DNA from: Duganella margarita
Lineage (GTDB): Bacteria > Pseudomonadota > Gammaproteobacteria > Burkholderiales > Burkholderiaceae_D
Reading direction: 5' to 3'
NCBI RefSeq assembly: GCF_009857535.1
Contig: NZ_WWCS01000005.1
Span: forward strand, 62,001 to 126,000
Length of the DNA stretch: 64,000 nt
Under the pieces are notes generated by a model. The model was not told the DNA's origin. It did no database searches and saw only the letters and a list, made by a program, of their open reading frames with translations. Made by a program: the position numbers and the translations under genes. Positions 46,075 through 54,620 of this stretch are shown here, piece after piece (position 1 is the stretch's first letter; each line of letters opens with the position of its first letter).

Positions 46075-46845
46075 ATGAAGTCCATGCACACTGCCAACCA
46101 TGAAACCACGCGTGCCGCGCTGGGCCTCGCCGTCGCTGATCCCTTCTTTGCGGAAGGGCTGTTTGATGCGCTGCCGGACGTGGTGTTTTTCGTCAAGGAT
46201 GGCGAGGGGCGCTACGTGGTGGTCAACCAGACCTTGGTGCAGCGTTGCGGCCAGCGGCACAAGTCGGCGCTGATCGGCCGCACGCCGGCCGAGGTATTTG
46301 CCCACCCCTTCGGCCAGACCTACTATGCGCAGGATTTGCTGGTGCTGGCCGGCGATAACGATATCGAAGACCAACTGGAACTGCACCTGTATCCCAACCG
46401 CGATCCCGGCTGGTGCCTTACGCGCAAGGCGGCGCTGCGCGACGCGCAAGGCCGCATCGTCGGCCTGACCGGCATCTCGCGCGACCTGGCGATGGCGGAC
46501 AAGAAGAACCCCGCCTACCGCAAAGTGGCGGCGGCGGTGACCGTGATACACGAGCAATATGGCCAGCCCTTGCAACTGGCGGAGCTGGCGCGCATCGCCA
46601 ACATGTCGATCGCGCAGATCGAGCGCTACTTCCTGCGCATCTTCCACCTGACGCCGCGCCAGATGATTATCCAGACCCGCGTGGACGCCGCGTCGCGCAT
46701 GCTGAACGGCGACGCCAGCGTGGCGGAGATCGCACAAGCCTGCGGCTACGGCGACCATTCCGCCTTTACCCGCCAGTTCAAGGCCACCACCGGACTGACG
46801 CCCAGCCAGTACCGGCAGATCGCTGCCGGACGTTCAGGCGACTGA
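46075..46845 (+). CDS. PAS-AraC transcriptional regulator of the hydroxyproline operon
   Basis: 256 residues. An N-terminal PAS domain (LFDALPDVVFFVKDGEGRYVVVNQTL ... GIVGLTGISRDL) is joined to a C-terminal AraC DNA-binding domain (LQLAELARIANMSIAQIERYFLRIF and VAEIAQACGYGDHSAFTRQFK). PAS rather than a cupin is the sensor, suggesting a small-molecule or redox input. Divergent from the epimerase, with candidate binding sites between. The start could be GTG 46048, ATG 46075 or ATG 46084. Its stop overlaps the convergent GGDEF gene by 12 bp. Confidence 0.9.
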   Translation: MKSMHTANHETTRAALGLAVADPFFAEGLFDALPDVVFFVKDGEGRYVVVNQTLVQRCGQRHKSALIGRTPAEVFAHPFGQTYYAQDLLVLAGDNDIEDQLELHLYPNRDPGWCLTRKAALRDAQGRIVGLTGISRDLAMADKKNPAYRKVAAAVTVIHEQYGQPLQLAELARIANMSIAQIERYFLRIFHLTPRQMIIQTRVDAASRMLNGDASVAEIAQACGYGDHSAFTRQFKATTGLTPSQYRQIAAGRSGD

Positions 46846-48324
46846 CGTCACGTCGGCCTGCTCGACGCGGTTGCGGCCGAGCTGCTTGGCGCGATACAGC
46901 GCCACGTCGGCGGTCTTGATCAGGGACGGGATGGAATGCTGTTCGCCGGGTGTGATCAGCGCCACGCCGATGCTGGCGGTGAGCACGTTGAAAGGCGAGG
47001 TGGCGTGCGGCAGATTGAGCGCGGCGATCGCGGCACAAATCGATTCAGCCATCGCCAGCGCATCTTCTTCATTGGCCGATTGCGCGATCACGGCAAACTC
47101 CTCGCCGCCGTAGCGGGCCACAAAATCACTACCGCGACGCATCTGCCTAGCCAGCTCGTTCGCCACTGCGCGTAACGCATCATCGCCGCTCTGGTGGCCG
47201 TAGCAGTCGTTGTATTGCTTGAACAGGTCGACATCCAGCAACGCCAGCATCAGTGGCTGCTTGTTGCGGCGCGCGCGGCTCCACTCCGCCGCCAGCGTCT
47301 CGTCGAAGCGACGGCGGTTGGCAATGCCCGTCAGGCCATCGGTGGCGCTGATGTCGGCCAGCCGCGAATTGGATTGTTCCAGCTCGCGCGTGCGTTCGCG
47401 TACCCGGCTCTCCAGTTCTCGCTCGCGCGTTTGCAACTCGCTGAGCACCACCGCAAAACCGATGCCGATGATGCACAACGTGAGAATGAATTCCTGCGCG
47501 CGCACCACTTCCAGATGGATAGGCACGTCGCCGAACGGTTTCAGGCCGGTGGTCATCATCATCGCGGTGCTGAGCGAAATCAGCGCCACCAGCAGGGTAG
47601 TGAGACGCACGCCGAAACGGAAGGCGATCACCGCCACCGCCGGCAGCAGCAACGTCGGCGTGACGGAGACCCCGTCGATTTCGCCGCCATGCGCCGACAG
47701 CACGGCCACCGCCAGCAGCAGCGTGGTGGCCAGCGCCGCGTCGTCCCAGCGCGTCAGCTTGGGGCGCTGGTGCTGCGACTGCGTGTAGGCCAGCAGCAGC
47801 GGCGTGTAGATCAGCAGTCCCAGACCGTCGCCAAACCACCACACGCGCGCCAGCGTCAGGTAGGACGTGGTGGCGCCACCCACCTGCTGCAGCACCGCCG
47901 CCGCCAGCAGGCCGGCCAGCATCGCGCCGAACACCGGCCCGGCGAGGATGAATTGGCCCAGGTCTTTCAGGCGGTGCAGGCGCGGCGAAGCGCCACTGCG
48001 CCGCATCAGCTGGTAGGTGATGGTCACTTCCAGCAGATTGACGGCGCTGAGCAGCACCGCCTCGTACCACGGAAACGCGTTCAGGTTGGCCAGCACGTCG
48101 GACGTGAAAGTGAGCGCGGCCAGCAACGGCGCGCGCTGGCCGCGAAAGCGCAGCAGTGCCGCCAGCAGCACGGCATTCGGCAGCCAGACCACGACCGCGT
48201 TTTCCGGCGTAACGGCGCAGAAGAAAGTCAGCTTGACGCTGGCAAAATGGAACAGCGGCAGCAGCAGACAAAACAGCCAGCCCGGCTGTCGCCAGAATTT
48301 TTCACGTTTGATCATTACCAGCAT
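46834..48324 (-). CDS. Diguanylate cyclase with MASE1 membrane sensor
   Basis: 496 residues. The N-terminal about 300 residues hold 8-9 hydrophobic helices in a MASE1 pattern (VVVWLPNAVLLAALL, LGLLIYTPLLLA). A short coiled coil (ELESRVRERTRELEQ) leads to a GGDEF domain: DGLTGIANRRRFDETL, LDVDLFKQYND and active-site YGGEEFAVI. No RxxD inhibitory site is obvious. Makes c-di-GMP in response to an unknown membrane signal. Confidence 0.94.
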   Translation of the reverse strand: MLVMIKREKFWRQPGWLFCLLLPLFHFASVKLTFFCAVTPENAVVVWLPNAVLLAALLRFRGQRAPLLAALTFTSDVLANLNAFPWYEAVLLSAVNLLEVTITYQLMRRSGASPRLHRLKDLGQFILAGPVFGAMLAGLLAAAVLQQVGGATTSYLTLARVWWFGDGLGLLIYTPLLLAYTQSQHQRPKLTRWDDAALATTLLLAVAVLSAHGGEIDGVSVTPTLLLPAVAVIAFRFGVRLTTLLVALISLSTAMMMTTGLKPFGDVPIHLEVVRAQEFILTLCIIGIGFAVVLSELQTRERELESRVRERTRELEQSNSRLADISATDGLTGIANRRRFDETLAAEWSRARRNKQPLMLALLDVDLFKQYNDCYGHQSGDDALRAVANELARQMRRGSDFVARYGGEEFAVIAQSANEEDALAMAESICAAIAALNLPHATSPFNVLTASIGVALITPGEQHSIPSLIKTADVALYRAKQLGRNRVEQADVTSVA

Positions 48325-48464
48325 GATTGTCCGGCGGCCTGTCTGCTGTCAACGATTGCCATAAGGAAATCTTGGCGCCGGTCTGAGCGAGAGTTGCTTA
48401 ACATCAAAATCCTGTCTATTCAGCCTGACATCATCGGAGACTCGCGCGGCTAACGGGAGGCAGT

Positions 48465-51104
48465 GTGGAAAGCGACAGCGATTTTTTCAGCTTCATGACG
48501 GCGGCCAAGGAGCTGGTCACCGATAACCGGCCGTTGCGGTTGCGGTTAGACCTGCCCGGCGGATTCAATGACGACATGCTGCTGCCGCAGCGCGTGTTCG
48601 GCTCCGAGAGTATCTGCGGCGGGATTGAATACCGCGTGCTGTGCGTGTCGGCCAATGCGCAACTACCGCTGAAGAAGATGATCGCCGTGGCGGCCCAGCT
48701 GGATTTCGTCACCGATCGCGGCGACTTGCGCAGCGTGTGCGGCATCGTCACCGAAGCCAGTTCGGGCGACAGCGATGGAGGGTTGGCCAGCTACCAGTTG
48801 GTGCTGCGCGACGCGCTGGCGATACTGGAAAAGCGCACCAACACCCGCGTGTTCCGCAATATGGACGAAGTAGAGATCGTCCAGCGCATCCTCAACGAGT
48901 GGCGGCAGAAAAGCCCGGTGCTTGGTGTCTGCTTCAACCACGAGAAGGATGAGGCCTTCGACCTGCGTACCTATCCCAAGCGCGAATTCACCATGCAGCA
49001 CAACGAGTCAGATGCGGCCTTCATCCGCCGCCTGCTCAAACGGCGCGGCATCGGCTGGTACATCCGCGCCGGCGAAATGATGCACACGCTGGTGTTGTTC
49101 AACAATGCTGACAGCCTGCGTCAGAACGCCGCCGGCACCATTCGCTACCACCGCGACGCCGCTACCGAAGAACGCGACACCATCACCGCCTGGAGCGCGG
49201 TGCGCAGCCTGCAGCCCGGCACGGTCACGCGGCATAGCTGGGATTACATGAATCCGCAGGGCCGGGACTTCATGCTGGTATCGACCAACAGCAGCAACAA
49301 CCAAGGCGTCAACGGCAACGAGCTGGCCGCCACGCTGGACGACTACCAGATCCTGCCACCGCACGCCGGCGACGACAACGAAGACCTGTTCAACCTCGGT
49401 CAGCTGCGCATGAAACGGCATGACTACGAATCCAAATGCTTCCACGGCGAAGGCAGCGTGCGCGATATGTGCGCCGGCGAATACTTCACGCTGGCCGAGC
49501 ATCCCGAAGTGGACCAACACGACCCTGCGGAACGCGACTTCATCGTCACCGACTTGCAGGTGACGGCGCAAAACAATCTGCCGAAAGCACTGGCCACGCG
49601 CGTGGAACGCCTGTTCGCCCGCAGCCGCTGGATGCACGGCGTCAGCGATGTGCAGATGCAGCGCGATGTCGCTGACAAAGTGGCCAGCGGCCCGCTACGC
49701 ATGCAGATCCAGTTCACGGCCGTCCGTCGTGGCGTAAGCATTGTTCCCGCCTTCGACCCGCGCGTGGACGTGCCACAAGTACAAATGCAAAGCGCCATCG
49801 TGGTCGGTCCGAAAGGTGAGGAGGTCCACTGCGACCAACTAGGCCGCGTAAAAATCCGCTTCCCCGGTACCCGCCCGGAAGACCACGAAGAAGCCGCCGG
49901 CGCCGGCGCATCAGATACCACCACCGACTCCGCCTGGGTACGTGTTGCATCCAACTGGGCGGGCAACGGCCCCGGGGCACTCCAACAATGCGGCGCGCTT
50001 GGCTTGCCGCGGATCGGAACCGAAGTATTGGTCACCTTCCTCGGTGGTGACCCTGACAAGCCCATTATCGTGGCCCAACTCTATAACCAGCAAGGCCAGC
50101 CAGTAGCTCTCAACGATGGTGGCAACTTGCCGGGCAACCGTTATCTTTCCGGAATAAGAAGCCGTGAAGTTCTAGGTGTCAGCGCCAATCAACTGCGATT
50201 TGACGATACAAATGGCAAAATCAGCGCGCAACTGGCAAGCGATTACGGCGCGAGCCAGCTGAATTTGGGATGGTTATCCCAATCACGAGTCGAAGGTCAT
50301 TGCGAACAGCGTGGGGTTGGCGCCGAATTGCGCAGCGATATGAACATCGCTGTACGTGGCTTGCAAGGCGTTCTGGTCACCGCCGAGCCAAGCGATCACA
50401 AGACGGGGCAACACCTCGAACGCGCTGAACTCCTTAATATTGCGGACAGCTTACAGAAACTTGTGTGCCAACTAGCTGAGCAGGCCGAACTGCACGCCGG
50501 TGACAAGGCTTCCGGTAAAGATCTTCCAGAGCTAATTGAAAAGCTGAAAAATCTTGAAATTAGCGGAGCGCCTATTGTAGCTGTCAGTGGCCCCGCTGGT
50601 TTAATTTGTGGAAGCACTAGAAATATCGCCATCGGAGCGGCGACCACGGTTGATATCGTTAGTGCAAGTACGACTTCTCTGGCTGCGGGAGACTGTGCCT
50701 CATTCCGCTCGGTGCAATCGATGAGTTTGTTCGCGAACGAAGGGGGCATAAAGCTGACGGCAGCAAGTGGGAAGATTGATGTACAAGCGCAGGATGACCA
50801 ATTGCAGCTACTGGCCAAGAAAGTAGTGGAGATCATTAGCAATACTGATTGGATCACTATAAAAGCCAAAAAAGGGGTACGCATCAACGGCGGTGGGACA
50901 GAACTGGAACTGAGTGCTGGCGGTATTAAAGGCTACACCGCAGGGAAGCATGAGATGTACGCAGCCAGCCATCAAACTTTCCCGGGGCAGAGCCGTAACG
51001 TCTCGTTCGCTGGAGACAAGGCGGTACACAAGATTTGTATTCCCTGCCTGATGATCGCCGCAGATGCTCATAGTCCTTTCGCCAAGTCTGGAGCCGGAAC
51101 ATGA
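48465..51104 (+). CDS. Type VI secretion system spike protein VgrG
   Basis: 879 residues. A gp27-like N-terminal part (VLRDALAILEKRTNTRVFRNMDEVEIVQRIL, FTMQHNESDAAFIRRLLKRRGIGWYI), a gp5 OB-fold at about 440-560 (VGPKGEEVHCDQLGRVKIRFPG, WAGNGPGALQQ...RIGTEVLVTFLGGDPDKP), then a DUF2345 needle extension to about 830. The start is GTG 48465 with GGGAGG ahead. From about base 50,130 the DNA becomes AT-richer, matching the downstream cargo genes rather than the VgrG core. No T6SS sheath or membrane genes are in the window, so this is an orphan effector island. It overlaps the next gene as ATGA. Confidence 0.95.
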   Translation: MESDSDFFSFMTAAKELVTDNRPLRLRLDLPGGFNDDMLLPQRVFGSESICGGIEYRVLCVSANAQLPLKKMIAVAAQLDFVTDRGDLRSVCGIVTEASSGDSDGGLASYQLVLRDALAILEKRTNTRVFRNMDEVEIVQRILNEWRQKSPVLGVCFNHEKDEAFDLRTYPKREFTMQHNESDAAFIRRLLKRRGIGWYIRAGEMMHTLVLFNNADSLRQNAAGTIRYHRDAATEERDTITAWSAVRSLQPGTVTRHSWDYMNPQGRDFMLVSTNSSNNQGVNGNELAATLDDYQILPPHAGDDNEDLFNLGQLRMKRHDYESKCFHGEGSVRDMCAGEYFTLAEHPEVDQHDPAERDFIVTDLQVTAQNNLPKALATRVERLFARSRWMHGVSDVQMQRDVADKVASGPLRMQIQFTAVRRGVSIVPAFDPRVDVPQVQMQSAIVVGPKGEEVHCDQLGRVKIRFPGTRPEDHEEAAGAGASDTTTDSAWVRVASNWAGNGPGALQQCGALGLPRIGTEVLVTFLGGDPDKPIIVAQLYNQQGQPVALNDGGNLPGNRYLSGIRSREVLGVSANQLRFDDTNGKISAQLASDYGASQLNLGWLSQSRVEGHCEQRGVGAELRSDMNIAVRGLQGVLVTAEPSDHKTGQHLERAELLNIADSLQKLVCQLAEQAELHAGDKASGKDLPELIEKLKNLEISGAPIVAVSGPAGLICGSTRNIAIGAATTVDIVSASTTSLAAGDCASFRSVQSMSLFANEGGIKLTAASGKIDVQAQDDQLQLLAKKVVEIISNTDWITIKAKKGVRINGGGTELELSAGGIKGYTAGKHEMYAASHQTFPGQSRNVSFAGDKAVHKICIPCLMIAADAHSPFAKSGAGT

Positions 51105-51916
51105 GTCGCTCGTATATTCTTATCGATACCACCCTACTTGGCTACCCGGTTGACAAGCCGTGGATAAAGAGGCGCCGCAAGCCAACCTGGGTTGCCGCGA
51201 TTTATGGGCGAGATGCAATAGTCGTCAGTCCGATCTTGATCGATGTGGAACGTGCATGGCATTGCAATCGAATCGATGCGGTGATGGCGCTTGTTAATGC
51301 AACTTCTCCGCAATTGGGAATTTCATTTATCGAGACAGAGCTAACGTTGAATGAAGTGCTGCTTCATCTTCGCCAATTCATTTGCATCCAAACAGAAGAA
51401 GGCATTGAGTTAACGCTGAGGTTTGCCGACTGCATTGTGTTAGCCAACCTCGCCGTCCTCCTGACGAGCAAACAATGGAGTTGGCTCGTAGCGCCATTTG
51501 AGAGCTGGAAGGTCCACTCCCGTGATGGAAAATTAAAATCACTCCCCATTCTCAAAGTGGAATCTCCATCGAGGATTCCTTTATTGTTAAGCGAGATCCA
51601 GATCAGCGCTCTTAGAGATGCTTTCGGCGCTGATCAGCTACTGGCGAACTTGCGTAAGCTCCGGCCGGAGCACGGATCCGAATACTCGACAATGCAGGCC
51701 CACCAATATGCCGAACAAACGCGTCAGATATGGCTGTCCGCAGGACATGAAGAAAACACAGATCTCTTGCTGTTTGCTCGTCACGTTTTTGAGACTCAGG
51801 GGCGTCTTCTACTTCATCCTGGCTTGAAGTCGGTTCTAGAACAATCTGATCCCATTCTGCGGCAAAAAGACTTGCAGCGCTTGGCAAGTCATCATTGTGG
51901 CGGAACCAAGCGATGA
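51101..51916 (+). CDS. DUF4123 T6SS effector adaptor (Tap/TEC type)
   Basis: 271 residues, no signal peptide. YILIDTTLLGYPVDKPW at the N-terminus and WVAAIYGRDAIVVSPILIDVE fit DUF4123 proteins, chaperones that load effectors onto VgrG. Its place between VgrG and the effector supports this. Four-base overlaps (ATGA) join it to both neighbours, so all are co-translated. The family was recognised from layout and motifs rather than a search. Confidence 0.8.
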   Translation: MSRSYILIDTTLLGYPVDKPWIKRRRKPTWVAAIYGRDAIVVSPILIDVERAWHCNRIDAVMALVNATSPQLGISFIETELTLNEVLLHLRQFICIQTEEGIELTLRFADCIVLANLAVLLTSKQWSWLVAPFESWKVHSRDGKLKSLPILKVESPSRIPLLLSEIQISALRDAFGADQLLANLRKLRPEHGSEYSTMQAHQYAEQTRQIWLSAGHEENTDLLLFARHVFETQGRLLLHPGLKSVLEQSDPILRQKDLQRLASHHCGGTKR

Positions 51917-52509
51917 GAAAGAAAGTACTGCGATTGCTTCTTGCCTGCTCTCTTGGCATAGCCCTTGCGGTTGGGTACGCTTCATTTTTCATGCCTACTG
52001 AAGAGGACGACTACGTAGGAACGGTAATGATTGGGGTACACCATCTAGGGCCAGATTACCTTCTGCCAGAGTTTTATGTTAACAAATATGGCGGTACAGG
52101 GGTGCAACGCGAAGGGGGCGGTAGCGGGGAGATTTGTTGCATCATGATTCCGAGGCATTGGCGACCGGGGTTGGTAGTTGAGGTACGGTGGAGCGTAGAG
52201 GATTGGTCACATGCAGATTATTCGGAAATAGACGCAGGAAACTATCGAAGCATCAAGAAAAAGGGCTTTTATTTCGCAAAGGTACCCGTCGAAAAATATA
52301 CGGAAGCATATAGCTTATATATCCATTTCTTCCCCGAAGGTCGGGTTCGTGTGTTGACCACACCCTACTCAGTGGTGAGTCCGAATCACCCTGTGCCATA
52401 TGGACCGACGGACGGGGGCGCTTCGGCGACGACAGGATCGCGTATTACAGAGATGTTTACGGAAGCTGAGAAGAAATATATGGATCGTTGGAGGAATACA
52501 TGGAAATGA
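51913..52509 (+). CDS. DUF3304 membrane-anchored protein, candidate immunity protein
   Basis: 198 residues. Hydrophobic N-terminus (VLRLLLACSLGIALAVGYASFF) with a lipobox-like LLAC, so exported as a lipoprotein or signal-anchored. GVHHLGPDYLLPEFYVNKYGG and GEICCIMIPRHWRPGLVVEVRWSVEDW are the DUF3304 pattern, recurrent beside T6SS lipase effectors. A periplasmic position suits neutralising a phospholipase that acts on the membrane. It overlaps the effector gene by 10 bp. Confidence 0.75.
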   Translation: MRKKVLRLLLACSLGIALAVGYASFFMPTEEDDYVGTVMIGVHHLGPDYLLPEFYVNKYGGTGVQREGGGSGEICCIMIPRHWRPGLVVEVRWSVEDWSHADYSEIDAGNYRSIKKKGFYFAKVPVEKYTEAYSLYIHFFPEGRVRVLTTPYSVVSPNHPVPYGPTDGGASATTGSRITEMFTEAEKKYMDRWRNTWK

Positions 52510-54104
52510 TGCAATCAAACGGAAAATTCACAGCGACTCGCACCGCTCCTGTCGAATATCTGAGGCCTTCCAAGCCTGGCCAATACGCCAATGCTTCAGC
52601 ATGCGAAATTACGATACAAGTAGGTATTTTTTTTGACGGAACAGGCAATAGCCTCTATCTACACAAGGACAAGAAAGGTCACTCCAATGTGGCACGGCTT
52701 TACGAAGCCTACCCTCATATTCCTGAAAAAGGATCCCATGCCGTGTACATTCCCGGTTTAGGTATGCCATTTGCGTTGATTAATGAAACAACAGAAAGTG
52801 TCTTGGGAAGCGCTTTCGCCAGTGGCGGTGACTCTCGTATCATGGTTGCGCTATTACGCGTTTTTAATGCGGTACATAGAGGTCTTTTTAGTACCGAACT
52901 GTTCTCAGCAGCGATGATCACTGCGCTATGCACTGGTACTCCATCCAAGGCTGACATGAAGCTACTCAAGAGCGTGGGACTCAATGACAGCCTCGTAGCG
53001 AATGCGGGCGCGATGAGGGGGGTATTCCTAAGTGTCTGTATCAATAGTATTAAAGCTCGAATGAAGAGCAACCGGTCGGCGAAGGTGTGTGAATGCGTCT
53101 TGGACATCTTCGGGTTTTCTCGTGGGGCCACGGAGGCTCGAGTATTTTGCCATTGGTTGAATGATTTTTTAACTCAGACCGGCTTAGCTGATGTCCCTCT
53201 CCGCTTTCGTTTTTTAGGTTTGATGGATACTGTTGCATCAGTTGGTATACGGGAGGGAGTTAAAAATGATCAATTGCGTATTACAGGTGGTCATTCTAAC
53301 TGGGCGACACCTGAAGTTATGTGGATTTTGCCCAATATAGAAAATTGTGTTCACTTAATTGCGGTTCATGAGTTACGTAAGAATTTTCCATTGGACACAG
53401 TCTTGATGAATCGGGAGCTCCCTCCGAATTGCCTTGAATTCGCTTATCCGGGCGCGCACAGCGACGTCGGGGGAGGATATGAGCCGGGAGAGCTTGGTGT
53501 CGCTATCGAGGATTCGCTAAAACTTTCTCAGATTCCTCTGAATCATCTGTACGACTGCGCTATTGCTGCGGGGGTGCCGATATCAAAACGGCGTGGTACT
53601 GCGGACTTTGAAATTCACTCTGATTTGCTAACGGCATTTGAGCGATTTATTGATGTTTCCACAGAGGCTCCCAAATCATTGGGTGATTGGCTGCTGCCTT
53701 ATCTGATATGGAGGTGGCAGGTGAGGAGGGATTTTGAGAATACTGCACAAGTGAGGAGAGCTAATCCAACTCATCGCCGCCATCTGATCGCGTCGAATCG
53801 ACAATTTTGTGCCGCCGATGAGGAGCTTCAAATGAGTGCGACGTTGTCTTCCAAAGTTTTGAAAAAGAAACGGCCTTATGATCGGGATGGAAATCAGGCC
53901 GTGGTATTCGTTTTAGAGCCTGAAGCTCCTGAACTGAGGGCAAAAGTGGCTGCTCAGCCCAAAATCTCGCCTTTCTTGGCGACGTTCTTCGACAATTTTG
54001 TGCACGACTCCCTGGCCGGCTTTCGCGAGCAGTTTGTCGAACCAACCGGATATTGGCGCTACCGCAGACTATTTCGTGGTTCCGAAATCCCCTATACCGA
54101 CTAG
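52500..54104 (+). CDS. DUF2235 T6SS phospholipase effector (Tle family)
   Basis: 534 residues. IQVGIFFDGTGNS near residue 36 starts the DUF2235 hydrolase domain; DIFGFSRGATEAR near 203 is the GXSXG nucleophile elbow; YPGAHSDVGGGYEPGE near 322 carries the Asp; FVHDSLAGF near 502 supplies the catalytic His. The order matches Tle1-like lipases delivered by VgrG. ATG 52500 follows GGAGG. Marked AT-richness and codon use unlike the rest of the chromosome suggest horizontal gain. No signal peptide, as usual for T6SS cargo. Confidence 0.88.
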   Translation: MEMMQSNGKFTATRTAPVEYLRPSKPGQYANASACEITIQVGIFFDGTGNSLYLHKDKKGHSNVARLYEAYPHIPEKGSHAVYIPGLGMPFALINETTESVLGSAFASGGDSRIMVALLRVFNAVHRGLFSTELFSAAMITALCTGTPSKADMKLLKSVGLNDSLVANAGAMRGVFLSVCINSIKARMKSNRSAKVCECVLDIFGFSRGATEARVFCHWLNDFLTQTGLADVPLRFRFLGLMDTVASVGIREGVKNDQLRITGGHSNWATPEVMWILPNIENCVHLIAVHELRKNFPLDTVLMNRELPPNCLEFAYPGAHSDVGGGYEPGELGVAIEDSLKLSQIPLNHLYDCAIAAGVPISKRRGTADFEIHSDLLTAFERFIDVSTEAPKSLGDWLLPYLIWRWQVRRDFENTAQVRRANPTHRRHLIASNRQFCAADEELQMSATLSSKVLKKKRPYDRDGNQAVVFVLEPEAPELRAKVAAQPKISPFLATFFDNFVHDSLAGFREQFVEPTGYWRYRRLFRGSEIPYTD

Positions 54105-54127
54105 AAGAATGAGCGGACGGTCGTGGT

Positions 54128-54313
54128 TTGCGGTTGGCTTTTTATCAGCACCCCGTTGGCGATATGCCAGTCAGGTGGGCCGCTACGTCACAGGCGCACA
54201 AAACGCAAACGTATCCCTCGGACCCTCGCAGCAAGACGCCGGACTGGCATGGCGAGGAAGACAGCTTTAAGAACGCCGAGCTTTGGCGCGCAGAGATCGC
54301 TCCTGGTAACTAA
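54128..54313 (+). pseudogene. Short reading frame between effector and PAAR, possible gene remnant
   Basis: 61 residues from a TTG (or from ATG 54164), ending YPSDPRSKTPDWHGEEDSF...ELWRAEIAPGN. The C-terminal half has natural-looking composition, but there is no good start or ribosome site, and two other frames are open across it. It may be the 3' end of a lost effector or immunity gene. Not recognised as a family. Confidence 0.3.
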
Positions 54314-54338
54314 ATGAGAAGCATGACGGAGGTACCGC

Positions 54339-54596
54339 ATGAAAAACAGCCAGGGCAAGGGCGTCATTCGTCTAGGTGACGCAACGTCGCATGGCGGCAA
54401 AGTGATCTCTGCGGCCAATGATTTCAAAGCGCTTGGCAAGCCAATAGCTGTGGATGGCGATATAACCGTCTGTCCGCAATGTAAAGGCAACTTCCCGATA
54501 CAAGTGGCGTCCAGCGATCGGCATCACCACGGCAAAGCGGTTGCTTACGATGGCGACAAGGCTGCCTGCGGAGCAAAGTTGATCTCCTCAATCTGA
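54339..54596 (+). CDS. PAAR-domain spike-tip protein
   Basis: 85 residues. VIRLGDATSHGGKVISAANDFKALGKPIAVDGDITVCPQCKG...HGKAVAYDGDKAACGAKLISSI is a complete PAAR repeat unit with His/Cys zinc-site residues. It caps the VgrG trimer. GGAGG precedes the ATG. It closes the effector island. Confidence 0.92.
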   Translation: MKNSQGKGVIRLGDATSHGGKVISAANDFKALGKPIAVDGDITVCPQCKGNFPIQVASSDRHHHGKAVAYDGDKAACGAKLISSI

Positions 54597-54620
54597 GAGC
54601 AGCCTTGTCGCCAATCGGCG

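Noticed and set aside
54110..54270. Alternative frame MSGRSWFAVGFLSA... after the lipase gene
   Set aside because: It looks like a signal peptide only for the first 14 residues, then has no plausible sequence; the neighbouring frame is more natural, and neither is convincing.
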